This document shows, piece by piece, positions 23,901 to 36,590 of a stretch of DNA of 64,000 nt. Made by a program: the position numbers and the translations under genes. Location: the NCBI GenBank assembly GCA_022497145.1, contig MU385867.1, positions 124,001 to 188,000 on the forward strand, in the 5' to 3' direction. This DNA is from Rostrohypoxylon terebratum. Taxonomy: Eukaryota; Ascomycota; Sordariomycetes; Xylariales; Hypoxylaceae. The stretch's first letter is position 1; each line of letters begins with the position of its first letter. The notes under the pieces were generated by a model. The model did no database searches and was not told the DNA's origin. It worked only from the letters and a program-made list of their open reading frames with translations.

Positions 23901-23984
23901 AAGAAGGGAGCCAGTGGTATCAACAGCAAGAGGATGATGCGCGAACACGGATGGACACGAGAGCTGTGGTCGTGCAAGAAGTGA
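20917..23984 (+). CDS. nup84: Nup84/Nup107, scaffold nucleoporin of the Y complex
   Basis: Nup84 (Nup107) is a helical stalk component of the Y-shaped nuclear pore scaffold (family knowledge). Four exons (20917-23092, 23155-23425, 23483-23595, 23653-23984), introns 57-62 bases, give 963 residues, right for filamentous fungi. Seen: a short acidic disordered head, then an all-helical body; WESEAQTWDLLRRLLPLR, IAYGWLHTRSAIKLQKN, and the most telling block RAIWIGCYELLRRGRSIAEI followed by RDWCVERTEVWRA. The C-terminal part (LPEIVIGYVSVLHFAGMMLS, LLECMELASVIA) corresponds to the helices that contact Nup133 in known structures. No membrane segment. Start chosen at the first ATG after a pyrimidine-rich leader. 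Donors are GTAAGT, GTAAGT and GTGAGT. Confidence 0.92.
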
Positions 23985-24666
23985 GACGAGCCGTACGGTC
24001 TGAGATGAACATGGATGGTTCTATTTCGCACTTGCATTTTTGGGGGATTCTGGCTCGGTGGCGTTGGTGGGCTTTGAGGATACGACGATGACCATCCAAA
24101 AGTAAGGGCGTTCTCCGAGGACCAAGGCACAGTGAATGCCTGTAGTGTGTAACGCGACGAACCTGAATACAAATCAGCGTGTAATTTCTACGATTCACGT
24201 ATTCCGTACTTCTTTAAATGACTATTGTGCTTCTATTCCTTGACTTTACACCATTTGAATAAAACTAATTCATATAAATACACTATATTCATATTCATTG
24301 TGTTTGATATCTAGGTATTGTAGAAAGAGTGAAAGGGGGGCCCTACCTAGGTCCTAGTTAGGTACTTAGAAGTTAGTAGCACTGACGTAGTAGCTGTGGT
24401 TAGCTGATAAGATAAGCGAGGGGTGGTCCAGTTTCAATTGCCAGGTGCTACCTAGGACCTGGGTTAGGTCCTAGATATGTAGTACTAGGTACCTCAGACC
24501 TCTTGATTCAACACCTTGGAAAGCTTAAACATAAATTCAACATTCTTAACATCACGCTCGTCGACGCAAGCGCAGTCTTGATACAGCACTGGAAACGCTT
24601 ATATGTCTCCTGGCAAAGCACGATCACCAGTACAAGAATCAGTACAAGAATAAGGGCGGGCGAGAA
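23985..24666. other. Intergenic, nup84 to vps37
   Basis: About 680 bases with two clusters of the CCTAGGT-type motif (24344-24366 and 24448-24495) in an AT-rich background. No gene seen. Confidence 0.6.
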
Positions 24667-25544
24667 ATGTACACGCCAACTCCCCCACCCCCGGTGCCAC
24701 CGCCGAAACCCAGCAGTCACGATGCCAGCCGTTTAGGCACGCCCTCCGCTTCTAATTCTCCTCGACCACCGCCACCGATCCCAGACGATGCCTTCGCAAG
24801 GGACTTACAAGGGAAAGGGAAATTCCCAGCTACCGTGGACGCGTCAGGTCTGATCCCGGCCCCGATGTCCGGCAGCGAGCACGAGACCATCCCAGATCCA
24901 GGCGACCAGTGGCTCCCCAAGATCCTCGAGGATAAATCGTACGTATACCCAATCCATTCATTCATTCATTCGCCATTCCGCATACTCGCTCTTCCGTCAT
25001 ACTAACCACCGATAACAGGAAACAAGACCTCGCGGAAATCCTCTCCTCTCCAGAGACCCTCGACGCACTTACCCACGCGCCGTCCTCCATACACCCTTCC
25101 CTCGCGCAGACGCGCGACGCGCTGCTCGCGGCGCTGGCCGAGAACGTGGGGCTCGCGGCGCACCTGACGGACCTGGAGGCGCGGCTCGGCGCGCAGCGCG
25201 CGCAGGCGCAGGCACAGCTCCTCAGCACGCACGCGCTCGAGCGCCAGTGGAGGGCCAAGCAGGCCGAGATGGACGCGGCGTTGGCGCCTTTCGCCCCCGG
25301 CGCGCTGTACGCTCGGCTGGGACAGAGCCTGGCGGAGCAGGAGGCTGTGTGTAGGGCGTTAGAGGAGAGCTTCTTGGAGGGAGGAGGGGAGGGAAGGGGA
25401 GGAGGGGGAGGGGATGGGGAGAGGGCGAGTGAGAGGGAGGTGCTGGATTGGGTTAGGCGGTATAGGGATGCGAAGAAGGTGATGTATCTGAGGCAGGAGA
25501 GGAGGGAGAGGTGGAATGAGCATCGGGTTGGGGGGTGGCGGTGA
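24667..25544 (+). CDS. vps37: Vps37, ESCRT-I subunit (Mod(r) domain)
   Basis: Vps37 is a coiled subunit of ESCRT-I, which sorts ubiquitinated membrane cargo into the multivesicular body (family knowledge). Exon 1 (24667-24938) and exon 2 (25019-25544), intron 80 bases (GTACGT...AACAG), give 265 residues. The first 90 residues are Pro-rich (PTPPPPVPPPKP, RPPPPIPDDAF), then the helical Mod(r) domain: KQDLAEILSSPETLDALTH, SLAQTRDALLAALAENVGLA, a long coiled segment, and a C-terminal helix EVLDWVRRYRDAKKVMYLRQ. An in-frame Gly-rich insert near residue 210-225 is encoded by a nearly pure purine run. Identification rests on domain order and the helix motifs; I am fairly sure. GC content jumps in exon 2 compared with exon 1. 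Confidence 0.82.
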
Positions 25545-28110
25545 GCGTGATTGTGATCGTGATTGCGATTGCGATCTCCTACTGTTGGGTTGAGGCCGAT
25601 TAAGCGAGGGCATAGCAAGCAGTGTTGACGTCTACGTCAGGCCGATAACGATGAGGCTTGGAATCATCTCCATCCCACGTGCGCCAATGGTACGGCCGCC
25701 GGGAATATTAACAAAGACGAGTGTCTCAAGATAGAGACGGCACGCATGCCACGAGGGGATCACGAGACGGCGTCATTCCTTCGATTACTGCGCCATCGCA
25801 CTTATGTTTCAGATGGATAACGAGGCTAAGAGGTTTGTGTACCTATACTACGCCAATCTATTCGCATCACCCCGCCCGCCGCGAAGGAATCGGGCCGTGA
25901 TCGAAATAGATGTTCGGGCCCGACTAGTAGTCGATGACTACGGGAAAGGCATGAGGAAGGATCAACGCGGCTACGGGACCGATAAATGGTGCTAGACAGT
26001 GAGTAGGAAGGATAGGCAGGATCTTCATGTCCCCAATATCTAGATCCTATTCCTGACCACAAAAGGGAAAAAATCACCATTGCAATTATCATAATCAAGT
26101 TTAATGTCTCATTTAGATCATATCGCCTTCTTCGTCGGCTCTAACCTAAAAACCTACCCGCTATGTGCCTAGGTACCAAGTTTGCGACACACACTACATG
26201 AGGTATGGACAGGTATGATACGTAACCGCGAGCCTTCTCCTCGTCACCGGCTGTGCTCCGGCGTGCGGCTCAGCAAATCCGGAGTCGTCAAACGTAGATG
26301 TGGACGTGGCGCGGAGCGGTCAACAAGATTAGGCAGGCATAGATAGAGACGGGATGCGGGCGGCGACGAATCACAGGTAGATACAGGCGCGCGCAGGAAG
26401 TCCGTTTCAGGTTTTCTCCCCATTCTTACGACCGGCCGCGAATTGCGACGATTACGTCGAGTCGAGAGGAAGGGTGGAGAGGTGTGGTCAGGTCGTGCGT
26501 TGGCCCCCAAATCGGACCGAAGACCTTGGGCGGATACGGGTTACAGCATGTGACATCCACCACGCTACCTTACCTACCTCCCTACCTACCTACCTACCTA
26601 CATACAACACCACTCGCTCTTCTCTACCTCGATCGAGCGAAACGAACCGAGACGTATGCCTAGCTAGGTAATCTTGACGTGCTGTGTACCAATCTTTTCC
26701 CCGTGTCCCCGCGATTTCACTGAAATTTCCTTACTACACACGTGTATACCTAGTTTTTTTTTTTCCTACGGGGATACGGGGATATGGGGAATTGGGGCAT
26801 ACGGGGGTTAGCATTTTGCGGAGTTTCCGTGAACGGTTAAGGGCGGAGCTTCCACGATAGTTCGTAGCTGAGGGTCACTTAGCCCTGGAGTAGCGCGGGC
26901 ATAGAGTCGAAACGGGTGGGATCGCGGGATAGGTACTCGGGATTTCCGTCGGTATGGTTACTAGGTATCATATTAGGTATACCTACCTACTTAGTATAGG
27001 TAATTGAGGTAGGTCACGATAGGTAGAGGGCCTATCTGTTACATGGTTATCCGTACATGGGTCGTATTAATACCGGGTGTCTGTCTGTCTTTTACTTGAT
27101 ACGATGATTTTTTTTTATGAAGTTGCGCTTGATTGCTTGGCTTGTTTGCTTCCCGTCTGCATGTCTGAGGTAAATCTCTGCGATGCGTCTGGGCGGCGTA
27201 GGTATCTGAAGGATTCGCTATTGGCGCTCAAAATGCTGTATACGCCCCTTGGTAGCCTTGCTTGTTTCCTTATAGTTACCTAGGTATAGTGTTGTTCCTG
27301 AAAAGGAGACCGATTGGGCGTTGATGCTGGTCGGGATGTCGAGATAACGACATATATCCTTCGCAGTGTCTTGCCTTATGTCTTACCCCAATGTTTCTCA
27401 CTCACACTTCTCACCCTTCTTTATTGTTTAGTATATTCGATCGTTAGATGTCATAAGGTATACAGATCTTCCATATATCCTAGTAAGTAGTTCGTCATCA
27501 TACACGCAAGAGCTAAGCGGTTCTCTCTCCCTCTACTCTACTATAACTCTAGCGGTGACGAAATAATGGGCGCCTTGCTGGGCTAATATCGTCGGCCTTT
27601 GCTTTCACTCTTTCCCTCCTACCGAGGTTTGCTGACTTCCCTCACACCGCACCACGCTGTACCATACCATACCATATCATATTATACCCACTATACCCCG
27701 ACGTTTCTTTAGAAAAAGACAACGTCCACAATTACCTTTCTCGCGTGGCTTCGTTGCGGTTTGCCCTTTTGAGTTACCGGCCGACGTTACCTTTTCCCCC
27801 TTTTTTCGAGACCCTTTCCCTCCACTTATTATTCCCTTCAGCCCGTTCCACTCTTTGCTCCATACCTATTATACTTCTTCGGTCAACGCTATGCTGTAAC
27901 TCTAGCACGCCTCTCTCCACGCTCTATGCCTAACCCGGTCTTCCCTCCGCTCCCCGGGCTCGAGGTCTCCGGGGTTATTACGTAGGCACAGTAGCATACC
28001 TACTACGTACAGAACGAAACGTTCTCCAGATTTCTTTTTGCCGTCGCTACTTTTTAGAACCCTGCTTGTTTTCGAAGATTCTAGGATCTAAGGTCTTTCT
28101 TTTCCCCGTC
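25545..28110. other. Convergent intergenic region, vps37 and conserved unknown gene
   Basis: 2.6 kb between two stop codons, longer than expected for a convergent pair. No coding frame recognised. Holds a TACC tetranucleotide run (26565-26605), CCTAGGTACC at 26168-26177, a dense AGGTA/TACCT patch at 26928-27025, and a strongly pyrimidine-rich stretch at 27590-28080 with ACCATACCATACC repeats. The pyrimidine bias resembles a rightward leader, so an unannotated transcript is possible. Confidence 0.5.
26565..26605. repeat. CTAC tetranucleotide repeat
   Basis: About nine CTAC/CCTA units, partly interrupted, directly visible in non-coding sequence. Confidence 0.8.
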
Positions 28111-29330
28111 CTACCTCAGAAGGCCGAACGGGCTCTTCGTCTTCATGTCTGGGCTGCGCGGGCTCATCGGCAGCGCGAAGAGCTCATCCTCTGTCTCCTT
28201 GCTCTGCGTCGCGGGCGGCGCTGCAGCAGCCAGGTACGAGTTGCCGAGCACGGCATCGAGGGATAGCACGCCGGCAGCTGGGTCTGCGCCCGCTCTCAGC
28301 GGCGTTACTTCGTCCCCTTTGCTGTTGGGCGGGGGAGGGCGATCAGGACCCGACAGATGCGGGTTATTTTGCGAGTGGGTGCCTAGGGACATGGTAAGTA
28401 CCTCTGGATGAGGCTGAGGGGGTACTCCCTTTTCCGACCCAACCAAAATCAAGCAACAGGGAGCAGACGCAAACAAAGCAAAGAAGTGGGTGTATTACCT
28501 AAGGGACTAACCAAATCCGACGGCGAAGTCGCCAACTTCAACCCCCTCAGCTTCTCTCCTAACTTCCCCCCTATCGGGGACCTCGGGCTCGCGGGCGGCA
28601 GGGGCGATACGGGAACCGCGGCGGTGCCGGTACTTGCTTCTTGAAGCCGCAAGTCGTCGAGTCCGAAGTGGTCGATGATCCACAGGCGCTCCTGCACCGC
28701 CATCTCCAAGCCCACGCTCTCGCTGTTGTCCTTGAGCTCGGCGCGGATCTCCTCCTGCAGCTGCGCGGCCCTGAGGCGCGCCCACACGGTATGCAGCACG
28801 CCCCTGCGCCCGGCGTCGCGGGACCCGACGCCGAGCCCCGGTGCGAAGATCGCCGGCATCGACTTGGCGGTTAGCGCGCGTCCCGAGGCGCCATGCGTGA
28901 TGAAGACAGCCGGCGGTACCGCGGCGTCCGACGGGAGCAAGAAGTAAACGCGCTGTCTCCGCTGCTGGATCCCGGCCTCGACCCTGCCCTCGACCTCCTC
29001 ATCCTCGTCCTCCACCCTCTCGTTGACCGGAAACGTAGTCCTCTTCCCGTCCCACGTCACCGTCCACCCGTCCTCGCCCGACGGCGCCGGGTCCCACTCC
29101 ACCATCAGGATCTTGGACCCCTCGTTGCCGCGCCCGGCCTCGAACTCGAAGCGCGCGAGCGCGTTGGGCGACGCCGGCGATATCGGCGAGTCCACGACGC
29201 CCGTCTCGGGCAGGCGATCGCCGTCGCCGGTGGCGAAGTCGGACGAGGCTGCTGCTGCGGCTGCTGCTGGCTCGCTTATCCGGAGGGGTCCGGGTCCGGA
29301 CTCGCTCGGCGGCGTAGGGTCCATGGCCAT
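28111..29330 (-). CDS. Conserved fungal protein, function unknown
   Basis: Exon 1 (29330-28499) and exon 2 (28382-28111) with a 116-base intron (GTAATA...CTAG) give 367 residues. The frame is strong and long in GC-rich sequence. Visible parts: a poly-Ala/Ser head, a beta-rich block (ARFEFEAG, KILMVEWDPA, WTVTWDGKRTTFPVN, RVYFLLPSDAAVPPAVFITH), a central SMPAIFAPGLG, then a helical block (GVLHTVWARLRAAQLQEEIR, LEMAVQERLWIIDHFGLD) and a Ser/Pro-rich tail ending FGLLR. I believe the VEWDP plus HTVWA arrangement recurs in other ascomycetes, but I cannot name a function and see no catalytic signature, signal peptide or membrane helix. A second in-frame ATG at 29324 may be used instead. The donor GTAATA is off consensus, so the exon junction is the weakest point. 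Confidence 0.72.
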
Positions 29331-31088
29331 CTACGTACGTCGTACGTCGTATATATATAGAACTAGATATAGACAAGAACCTGCGTGTTTTATATTGTGC
29401 CCGCTTTTCTCCGGTGTGTTGGGTGTTACCTTGCGAGGGCGAGTCAAGTGGCGTCTTGCGTGTGTGTGTAAACTGCTACGGGCGCATGGGAAGCCAATGG
29501 AGATTGGCTGGATGGACGGGCGCAAGTTCGAGATGGGGGGAGGGAAGGGGGTCAAAGTGGCGACGAACGCGCGCGTCCGGCGCAAAGGGGATGGGGACGA
29601 ACGACGGACCAATCCTCCCTGAACACACGCGCGCCGCTCACACGCACGCAACGCACGCAATACACACACACGCAGCCGCGCTGCGGGGAGGAAGGCAGGA
29701 GCTGTTTAAGCTGGAGCTGTCTCGGGAAGAATGTCAAGGGACGGGTGAATATGCTGGGTAAAATGTCGAGTGGCAGCGGCCCCAGCAGCAACGTTAATGT
29801 ATGCTCCCTTATTCTTGGCTACTGCCACTATGCCTCGTACGAGGCAGACATCGGCAGTTAGGAGTAGGCCGGCGGGAGGGAATCCAAAAATAAAAGCTTC
29901 CGGGCTGCAGACTACAGGCTGCAGATGTGAAAATCGAAGCAAAAAGCTATAATATTGTGCTATTTGTTTATCTTGTGTTCGGCTTTAAGGCCTCAAACTT
30001 TTCCAACGCGGGGCTATTATAGTAAGTAACAAGTGGGAAAAGGATGACGGAAAATTCGGAGTTGAAGAATTAAAGAAAAAAAAGGAACCTAATAATAAGT
30101 TAGAGAAGCAGAGAGAGACCTGAGAGCGGTTTAGATAATAGTAATAATAGAGACGAGTATAAGCTCCACCGACTCTTCCCGTCGCAATGACTGGTTGGCT
30201 ACCAAATTCGGCAAGGTAAAAGTAGACAGCCAACCTAACCTTAGTGGTGACTGGTGACTGATGACTGGGTGTACTCATAAGATATAATAGGTAAGGCTAC
30301 TGTATTTCACGCATATAGTATACCTAGGTCCTAGGCAGACCGGGCACTGGCAGCGTAAAAGAGAGGGTCTAAAGGGTCTAAATGGTCTAAAGGCGAGGAG
30401 CTAGGAGGATCAAGGCACAGGCGGGGAGAGAGGAACGAGATAGAAGGAGAGAGATCGGATGGTTCTTTTTTTCCCTAAGTGACGACTCTCATAGCAGAAA
30501 AGGGAATGCTCGACGTCTTGGCGGCGATGATGATGGTACGTGACAGGGACACGCATAGTCAGCCCAAATCCCAACAGCCTTCGCCGTTTTGGCCGTCGTT
30601 TTGGACTTTGAACCATGTTGGACCATGTTGGACCATGTAGCTGCCAAGTACCCTCTCAGTTAGTAGGGACGTCAGTGATGGCGGGGGGGCCAGGAACGCC
30701 ACCAGTGAGAAAATGAAGAGGACAACCCACGCAACCCACGTACCTAGCTATTGACCAGTAACCATCAGCCCAAGCAGCCCACGCAGCCCACGGTATACAT
30801 GTGGTTTTCTAAAAATAGAAAGCACTCGCACACATACCTACTATAGTACCACCTTCATATAGGATTAAAGGTAGTAACATAGTACGCAGTCTGGCAATAC
30901 GCAGTACACACCCAAAGAACGCAGCACGCCAAACCGTTGGCTCGGGGCTAGTCGGTCGGACGATCTCTTACCAAGGAGAAATCGGAAATTGGGGAAAAGC
31001 CTTTTGTACTTTTGTAGGTCTTTAGTTCTTTAGGGCCTTTAGATCTTGAGGTTTGGAGGTCTTGAGGCCTTTGGTGCGAACAGGGATG

Positions 31089-31105
31089 AAAAAAAAAAAA
31101 AAAAA
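31089..31105. repeat. Poly-A run, 17 bases
   Basis: Uninterrupted A run in non-coding sequence. Could be a retro-insertion tail or slippage; no adjacent element was recognised. Confidence 0.8.
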
Positions 31106-33750
31106 CTACTGCTGCTCCCAAGTCGTCGAATAATTAGTGAAGCCCAGTCCAGCCTGTGCCGTTAATCCAATTCCAGAATATCCAGCGAACAGTGAACAGT
31201 GAACATTAGGATGCGACAGTCGATTCGCCCCCCCATGTTCCTTTTTATAACCAACTTCCTATTCGGTATAGTAGGTGAAGCTGAGAATATGGGGCTCATC
31301 CTTGAGATCCCATAAGGGGCTTGGCTCCCCCGTCTCCCCCGTCTTTCTTAAAAGGAAGCTAGAGAAGTTTTGGAACAATTCCACACAGTTTCTCGGTTCT
31401 CGATGCGGTTCTCCATGGCCTTACGCGCACGCGTTCTTCGCATCCATTCTGAGTCAGCGAGCAAGGCCAATCTTGAACTTCACGATAAGGCTTGAAGACT
31501 CCTAAGGTTATTTTCGAACACCTGACATGATCTGCTCTCTAATACATGATACATCGCTACCCATTCGTGGCCTTCTCTGACCAAGAGTAGCACGAAACAA
31601 GTCCGGAATATGCATTGCACCTCTGAGGGGTACAGTTACACCGTCGGCTCTCAAAAAAGGAGACCGACCGACAAAACTGAACAGATCAAGCAGGAGTTGA
31701 ATGATAAAAAAAAATAAGAATATTCACCTACAATGGAGAAATAACTAGAAAAGTCCGGTGAAGCGAGGGATAGTCGCCGTCTTGACGGGTTTTTTCAACA
31801 TGATACGATTCGTAGGTTACCTTGCATCATCGACAAAGTGTCCTGGTGTCCCGCGGTATCTATCATCTCCTTTAGAGATTGGCTCGGTTGGTTTCATCTT
31901 GATCTCAAGCCAGATTTGTAGCCGGGGTCCTTATCGCTCTGTCCTGACTGGCGAAACGGATAATAGATGATATACGCAAGGAGACTTGGCTTGACGAGCG
32001 GCAATGACCCCAATATATTAAAGCACCTTCTCAGGGTCTTTTCAGGGTAGGTCGTTTGCAAGAGACATCCGACCCATCTCTTGAGAGAAGCCAACCCCGA
32101 GGGCCTAAGTACCGACTAGGTAGGCTGAGGGGTTACGATAGGGGCAGAGAACTACTCTTCCAGGTGCGTAGGTAAGTGATGTCCAGTGTTAAGCTCAAGA
32201 GGAAATGTCCGAGTCAAGTAGAAGACAAGTGATAATTGCTGAAGCTGAGAACAAGGCTTCCCCTACGGCAATCCCTTAATAATACCTTCCTTTTTATTAA
32301 GCTCGTGTCCCGCATAGGCATCGTCGGTCAAAACTTGGTCACCGCTGCAGGGCGTCTGGACTTAGGCTGGGGCTAGATCAGAGCCAACTCCGATGACGTT
32401 TTCCATAGGGCCCTTTCCGTAACATTCGACAGCTCGCTATACATACTCGGCTTGGGCTAGACTGAAGTAGCAGGCCTTCCGAGCAATGTGACCTCTTCAG
32501 TGGAAAAACACCTGCCGAATGAGCTTCTTTTTGGCCAGCCAAGCCGTTACGGCGGCATCGTCAGTCGGAAAGGGCTGAGACGACGGGCTATCACCAGACC
32601 TGGGTTATCTTCAAGGAGCCTAGCGAATTGTGTTAGAGTATAACATGAACGCTTTAGAAGCTGGTGAATCAGCCATTATTTATGGGACGATATTTGCAGT
32701 CTAAGCTGTAAATAGCATTCTTCGTTCTCCGAGTTCATCTTTTTTTTTATCCTCTTGTTGTCACGAAGACCACGTTGCACTCTGGCAACATACTATAGTC
32801 TTATAAGAACGCAATCCTTTAAGCCGACTCGCTTCTTATGACCGAGGGCGACCAAGTGAGTTCGGATTCTCATTACTTCGTCCTACTCGAGGTCTTAGCC
32901 TCTGATCCCAGGGATATATCCACGGCGACGTTGTACTTAGTACTAGCGAATGCATGACTCAGATACATGCAAATTCCGCTCAAATTTTCCAATACGAAAA
33001 TATCACTGCGATCATGTTAAAATATACCTAAATTTCTCTAACCTTGAGATAGTAGGTGGTATGGTAGGCTTTAAAATTGACTGCTGTAAATGTGCACTGC
33101 GTATAGACAGCCGGAACAGCATAGGGAAAAAAAGGCTCCAGGGCTGCATTTGAGAATGGGATAATGGGGCTGCTGGCCAATGAGGAGGAGATTACATCGG
33201 GTATTGGGAGTACTGAAAAAACGACCGTAGTAAGGCCGCCGATCCACATGGGCGGTCCCTTTCTTGTTGAACATTAGAGGACGGACTCGGCGGCTCTATC
33301 GCGGGGAATTCCTAAGCCCTTGTTTCTAGTGGGCCACGACCACGGCACGTTTGTATGTACATAGTATTGTGTGTATGTAGGTAGGTGAGGAAGGTACTCC
33401 TTCTACTACTGCGTATGCAATGCCGCAGACAGTCGATGATTCAGAGGGAAAAAAAAGATACGATATGATTCGATCACCGCTTGGTGTTTTGGTGTTTTAT
33501 AGGACTGCTTTAGTCAGAGTGCCTAAGTCATCATCGCTCTCACCGATGACCGGTCGTATTTTGTTTGGTCGTAGACTGCAAACGACGCGAGATGGAGGAG
33601 AGATTATGTATGCCGGGTAAAATGAAGTGCTGACAGGAACGGCCTTGAGCGCTGCGGGAGTGATTACGCCGAGGCGCACGCAATAATTCAATACATATGC
33701 GGTAGGCTCGTGTATGTATACCTAACAATCGAACTTATGTATGTCAGTGT

Positions 33751-33806
33751 ATACCACCGCATACCACCGCATACCACCGCATACCATTCTGACCATTCTG
33801 ACCAGT
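33751..33806. repeat. Tandem repeats CATACCACCG (x3) and GACCATTCT (x2)
   Basis: Two adjoining short tandem arrays are directly visible in the gene-poor interval. Confidence 0.8.
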
Positions 33807-34221
33807 GACCATTGTGTCACGATGTTTGGCCCTTCTGGTTCTCGGGTTTTCCCCATCGATGAAACTCGACGATTCAGAATTGAATGGTCATGCGCAATGT
33901 CTCGTAGAGCAGAGATTGCAAAAAAGGGGCTCGATCCTATTGTGGACAAGGTGTGGTCTCGTTGTCTCGCATTTTAGGTGGCATGTTACACTACAAGACC
34001 TAAATGAGAAAAGCAACCCCAGAAGTGCCGAAATCGAATGCAGATCCTTCCTAAAGGGTCATCTGGATCACTGGTGCTGGTGAATCGTGATGAAAGACAC
34101 CTCTCCCCGGACTACTTTTGCTTGTTTGGCGGTAGCCATGTATAGTAGCCATAGAGCCATGTACCCACCAAGAGCTGTACGGTGTATCTGGAGAGAGGGA
34201 GAGCCCTACAGTCTTGTGTAT

Positions 34222-34256
34222 GTACGAGCTGTACGAGCTGTATGAGCTGTGCGAGT
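34222..34256. repeat. Degenerate tandem GAGCTGTAC repeat
   Basis: Four nine-base units with single-base differences (ACGAGCTGT, ACGAGCTGT, ATGAGCTGT, GCGAG). Confidence 0.75.
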
Positions 34257-36254
34257 TGCCAGTGACGTGGGTGATAGGAGTGAGATTGACGCGATCGTCA
34301 GTCGCTATCGAAGCCATTACCTCCAACCGTTAACTCCGACAACCTCATCCTCCTCGGTCTTTAGGTAACGTAGACAGAGAAGACTTCAGACATTCGGTCA
34401 AATACCGCAGATGCCAAGCGTATCACGAACCGTGTCGATGAGATATAGAGATCATATGTAGATTCATAGGACCTAGAGCCATGGGACGATAGGGCATGAC
34501 AACCAAGTTTACAAGCATCAACGATCTTCAGAAACCTTGAACCTTGAACACGCAAAGAAAGAAGAGTCGGTGCTACTCTCGGCACTAGCCACAGCAGCAA
34601 GTTCGCTCAGACACCTATCCGGCCAAACAGCAGACAGGATCGGAAAACCACGAGGCTCCGCGAAGTAACTAGGACCTATTACTAGGTAGGGTCCTAGGCC
34701 TAAGACCTAGGTACTCTTAATATGCAAGCCATAACCGAGCGTAGTAATAGGCTAAATTGGGAGCATCGTTTCGTGCTGCTTCATTTGATAGCATACACTC
34801 AACCATCCAATCCGATCGTGAGATCAGGATAGACACGGCTTGAAAAGTAACGTATGAACCTGATGATTGTGGTGATTATTAGGTATAATAATTCTTAGCT
34901 AACGGGACCGAAAAGAAACGGATGTCAAGCTAATGACGGGGAATAAAAACTAGGTGAGAATATCACGGCGAGAGCCATGGTAAAAGGCCGAGCAGACGGG
35001 CGACTGTGCCAACGCGCGAGGCTACTATAGTAGAAAAAAAAAAGCATTTGCGGACGACCGATATATCTATGGGACTATCGCGGGCCGATAGGTGCTAGGT
35101 CGTTTGTCCTTGATGGTAATCGGAAGGGCCCAGACTGGTCAGGACCAGGTCAGTGTGCCAAAATGTGCCAAAGGAGATGATACAATAGGAATGCCGGATG
35201 AGGAAGGCTATCGGTCATAACCGCACGATGGAACGGTCACGGAATCTGACTTTTTGACCAGACAGCCAGACTGACTTCATCAAGGTCATAACGTGGTAAT
35301 GACCGTTCTTCAAGACCGGTTCGAAGCTGATGCCGGGGTTAATTTTTAATATTGGTAATAATAAGAATAAGAATAATAATAAGAATCTGACTCAATAGAT
35401 GATGTCGTTAGGACAATCATCATAACCTTGACCTTGGAAGACAATGTGATTGTATGTATCCACAGGTTATGCTGTAATGATAATAATGATAGGCGGGATA
35501 GGTGAGATAGGTGAAATACATGAGACTATGAGTGCATGACGATTCAGACAGCCCCGAGATTCGGGTGATGGGGACTGATAACGACTCGGGACACGGACGA
35601 GAGGTGTGGATCCGGATCGTGAGGGTTGTGGGCGACGGGATGGGATCGTGAGAAAAGATGATGTATGAGTGTATGAGGTAGATGTAGACTAGACGGGATT
35701 GGATTGGATTGATGGAATTGATGTGCGATTTGTTTCTACACTAAACGCTACTAACCGCTAAAACACATTAAGGTCATTAAGGTACCCTCATTAAGGTACC
35801 CAAAACCATGTGCTCGGTGCTATCGGGCGCTCCTTCGTCATTTTTTCCTAAGTAGTGATCTAGTACTACTACATAGTACTAACCTTAGATATAACTATGT
35901 AGGTACCTGTTACCTGCTAGGTTGTGGGTAGTTAGCCTTTTACTAGCTGACTAGGTATGTACATATACATCCATACTCCTGCTGCACGATAAGATTTCGC
36001 ACAGCGGGATCGATTCAATTGACCCAATGATCCAATGGATATGACTTGCTGGCGATAGGTCGGCAGCACTCCACTATTTGGCCGGTCAAATCGCCGTAAG
36101 CAAAGAAAGGACGCCCTCCTCGGGCACCCTATTTTATAGCTCATGCCACCATAACACCGAATGTTTAGTGGACTAGTGCCACCCACGCCTGCCACGCCCC
36201 GTCCCAGCACACCCCTAGAGGCTAGCACACCCCCATGGGCTACTACTTCCTGGC

Positions 36255-36256
<2 letters not shown>

Positions 36257-36285
<29 letters not shown>
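36257..36285. repeat. Poly-T run, 29 bases
   Basis: Uninterrupted T run, the longest homopolymer in the window. The length is likely uncertain in any assembly. Confidence 0.85.
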
Positions 36286-36554
36286 CGTGTCGTCCCTTCC
36301 TGGCTCTTTTTTTGAAGTAACGACTGCGTTTCTCCACACGCACTTTACGCACCTTCGCGCTGTGCATGCTGTATTACATGCTATACATTATTACATCGAT
36401 GTACTAAATTCTCCCGCTGTTTTTCCCTTTGAAGTTTAGACCACTCTTGATCCACATTACAATCCACTACCCATCCACCTTTCTAATCCACTCCTGTGCC
36501 CTCCCGTCCTAAACCAATTCAATGTTCTTCCAAGTTCCCACACTAATGACCCCA

Positions 36555-36590
36555 ATGACCCAAGACCCAAGAGACCCAAGACCCAAGACC
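36555..36590. repeat. Tandem ACCCAAG repeat
   Basis: Five imperfect heptamers in a row, directly visible. Confidence 0.75.

Noticed and set aside
26244..26510. 88-codon frame on the minus strand
   Set aside because: Arg/Pro/Ser-rich nonsense composition in a GC-rich patch with no flanking gene structure.
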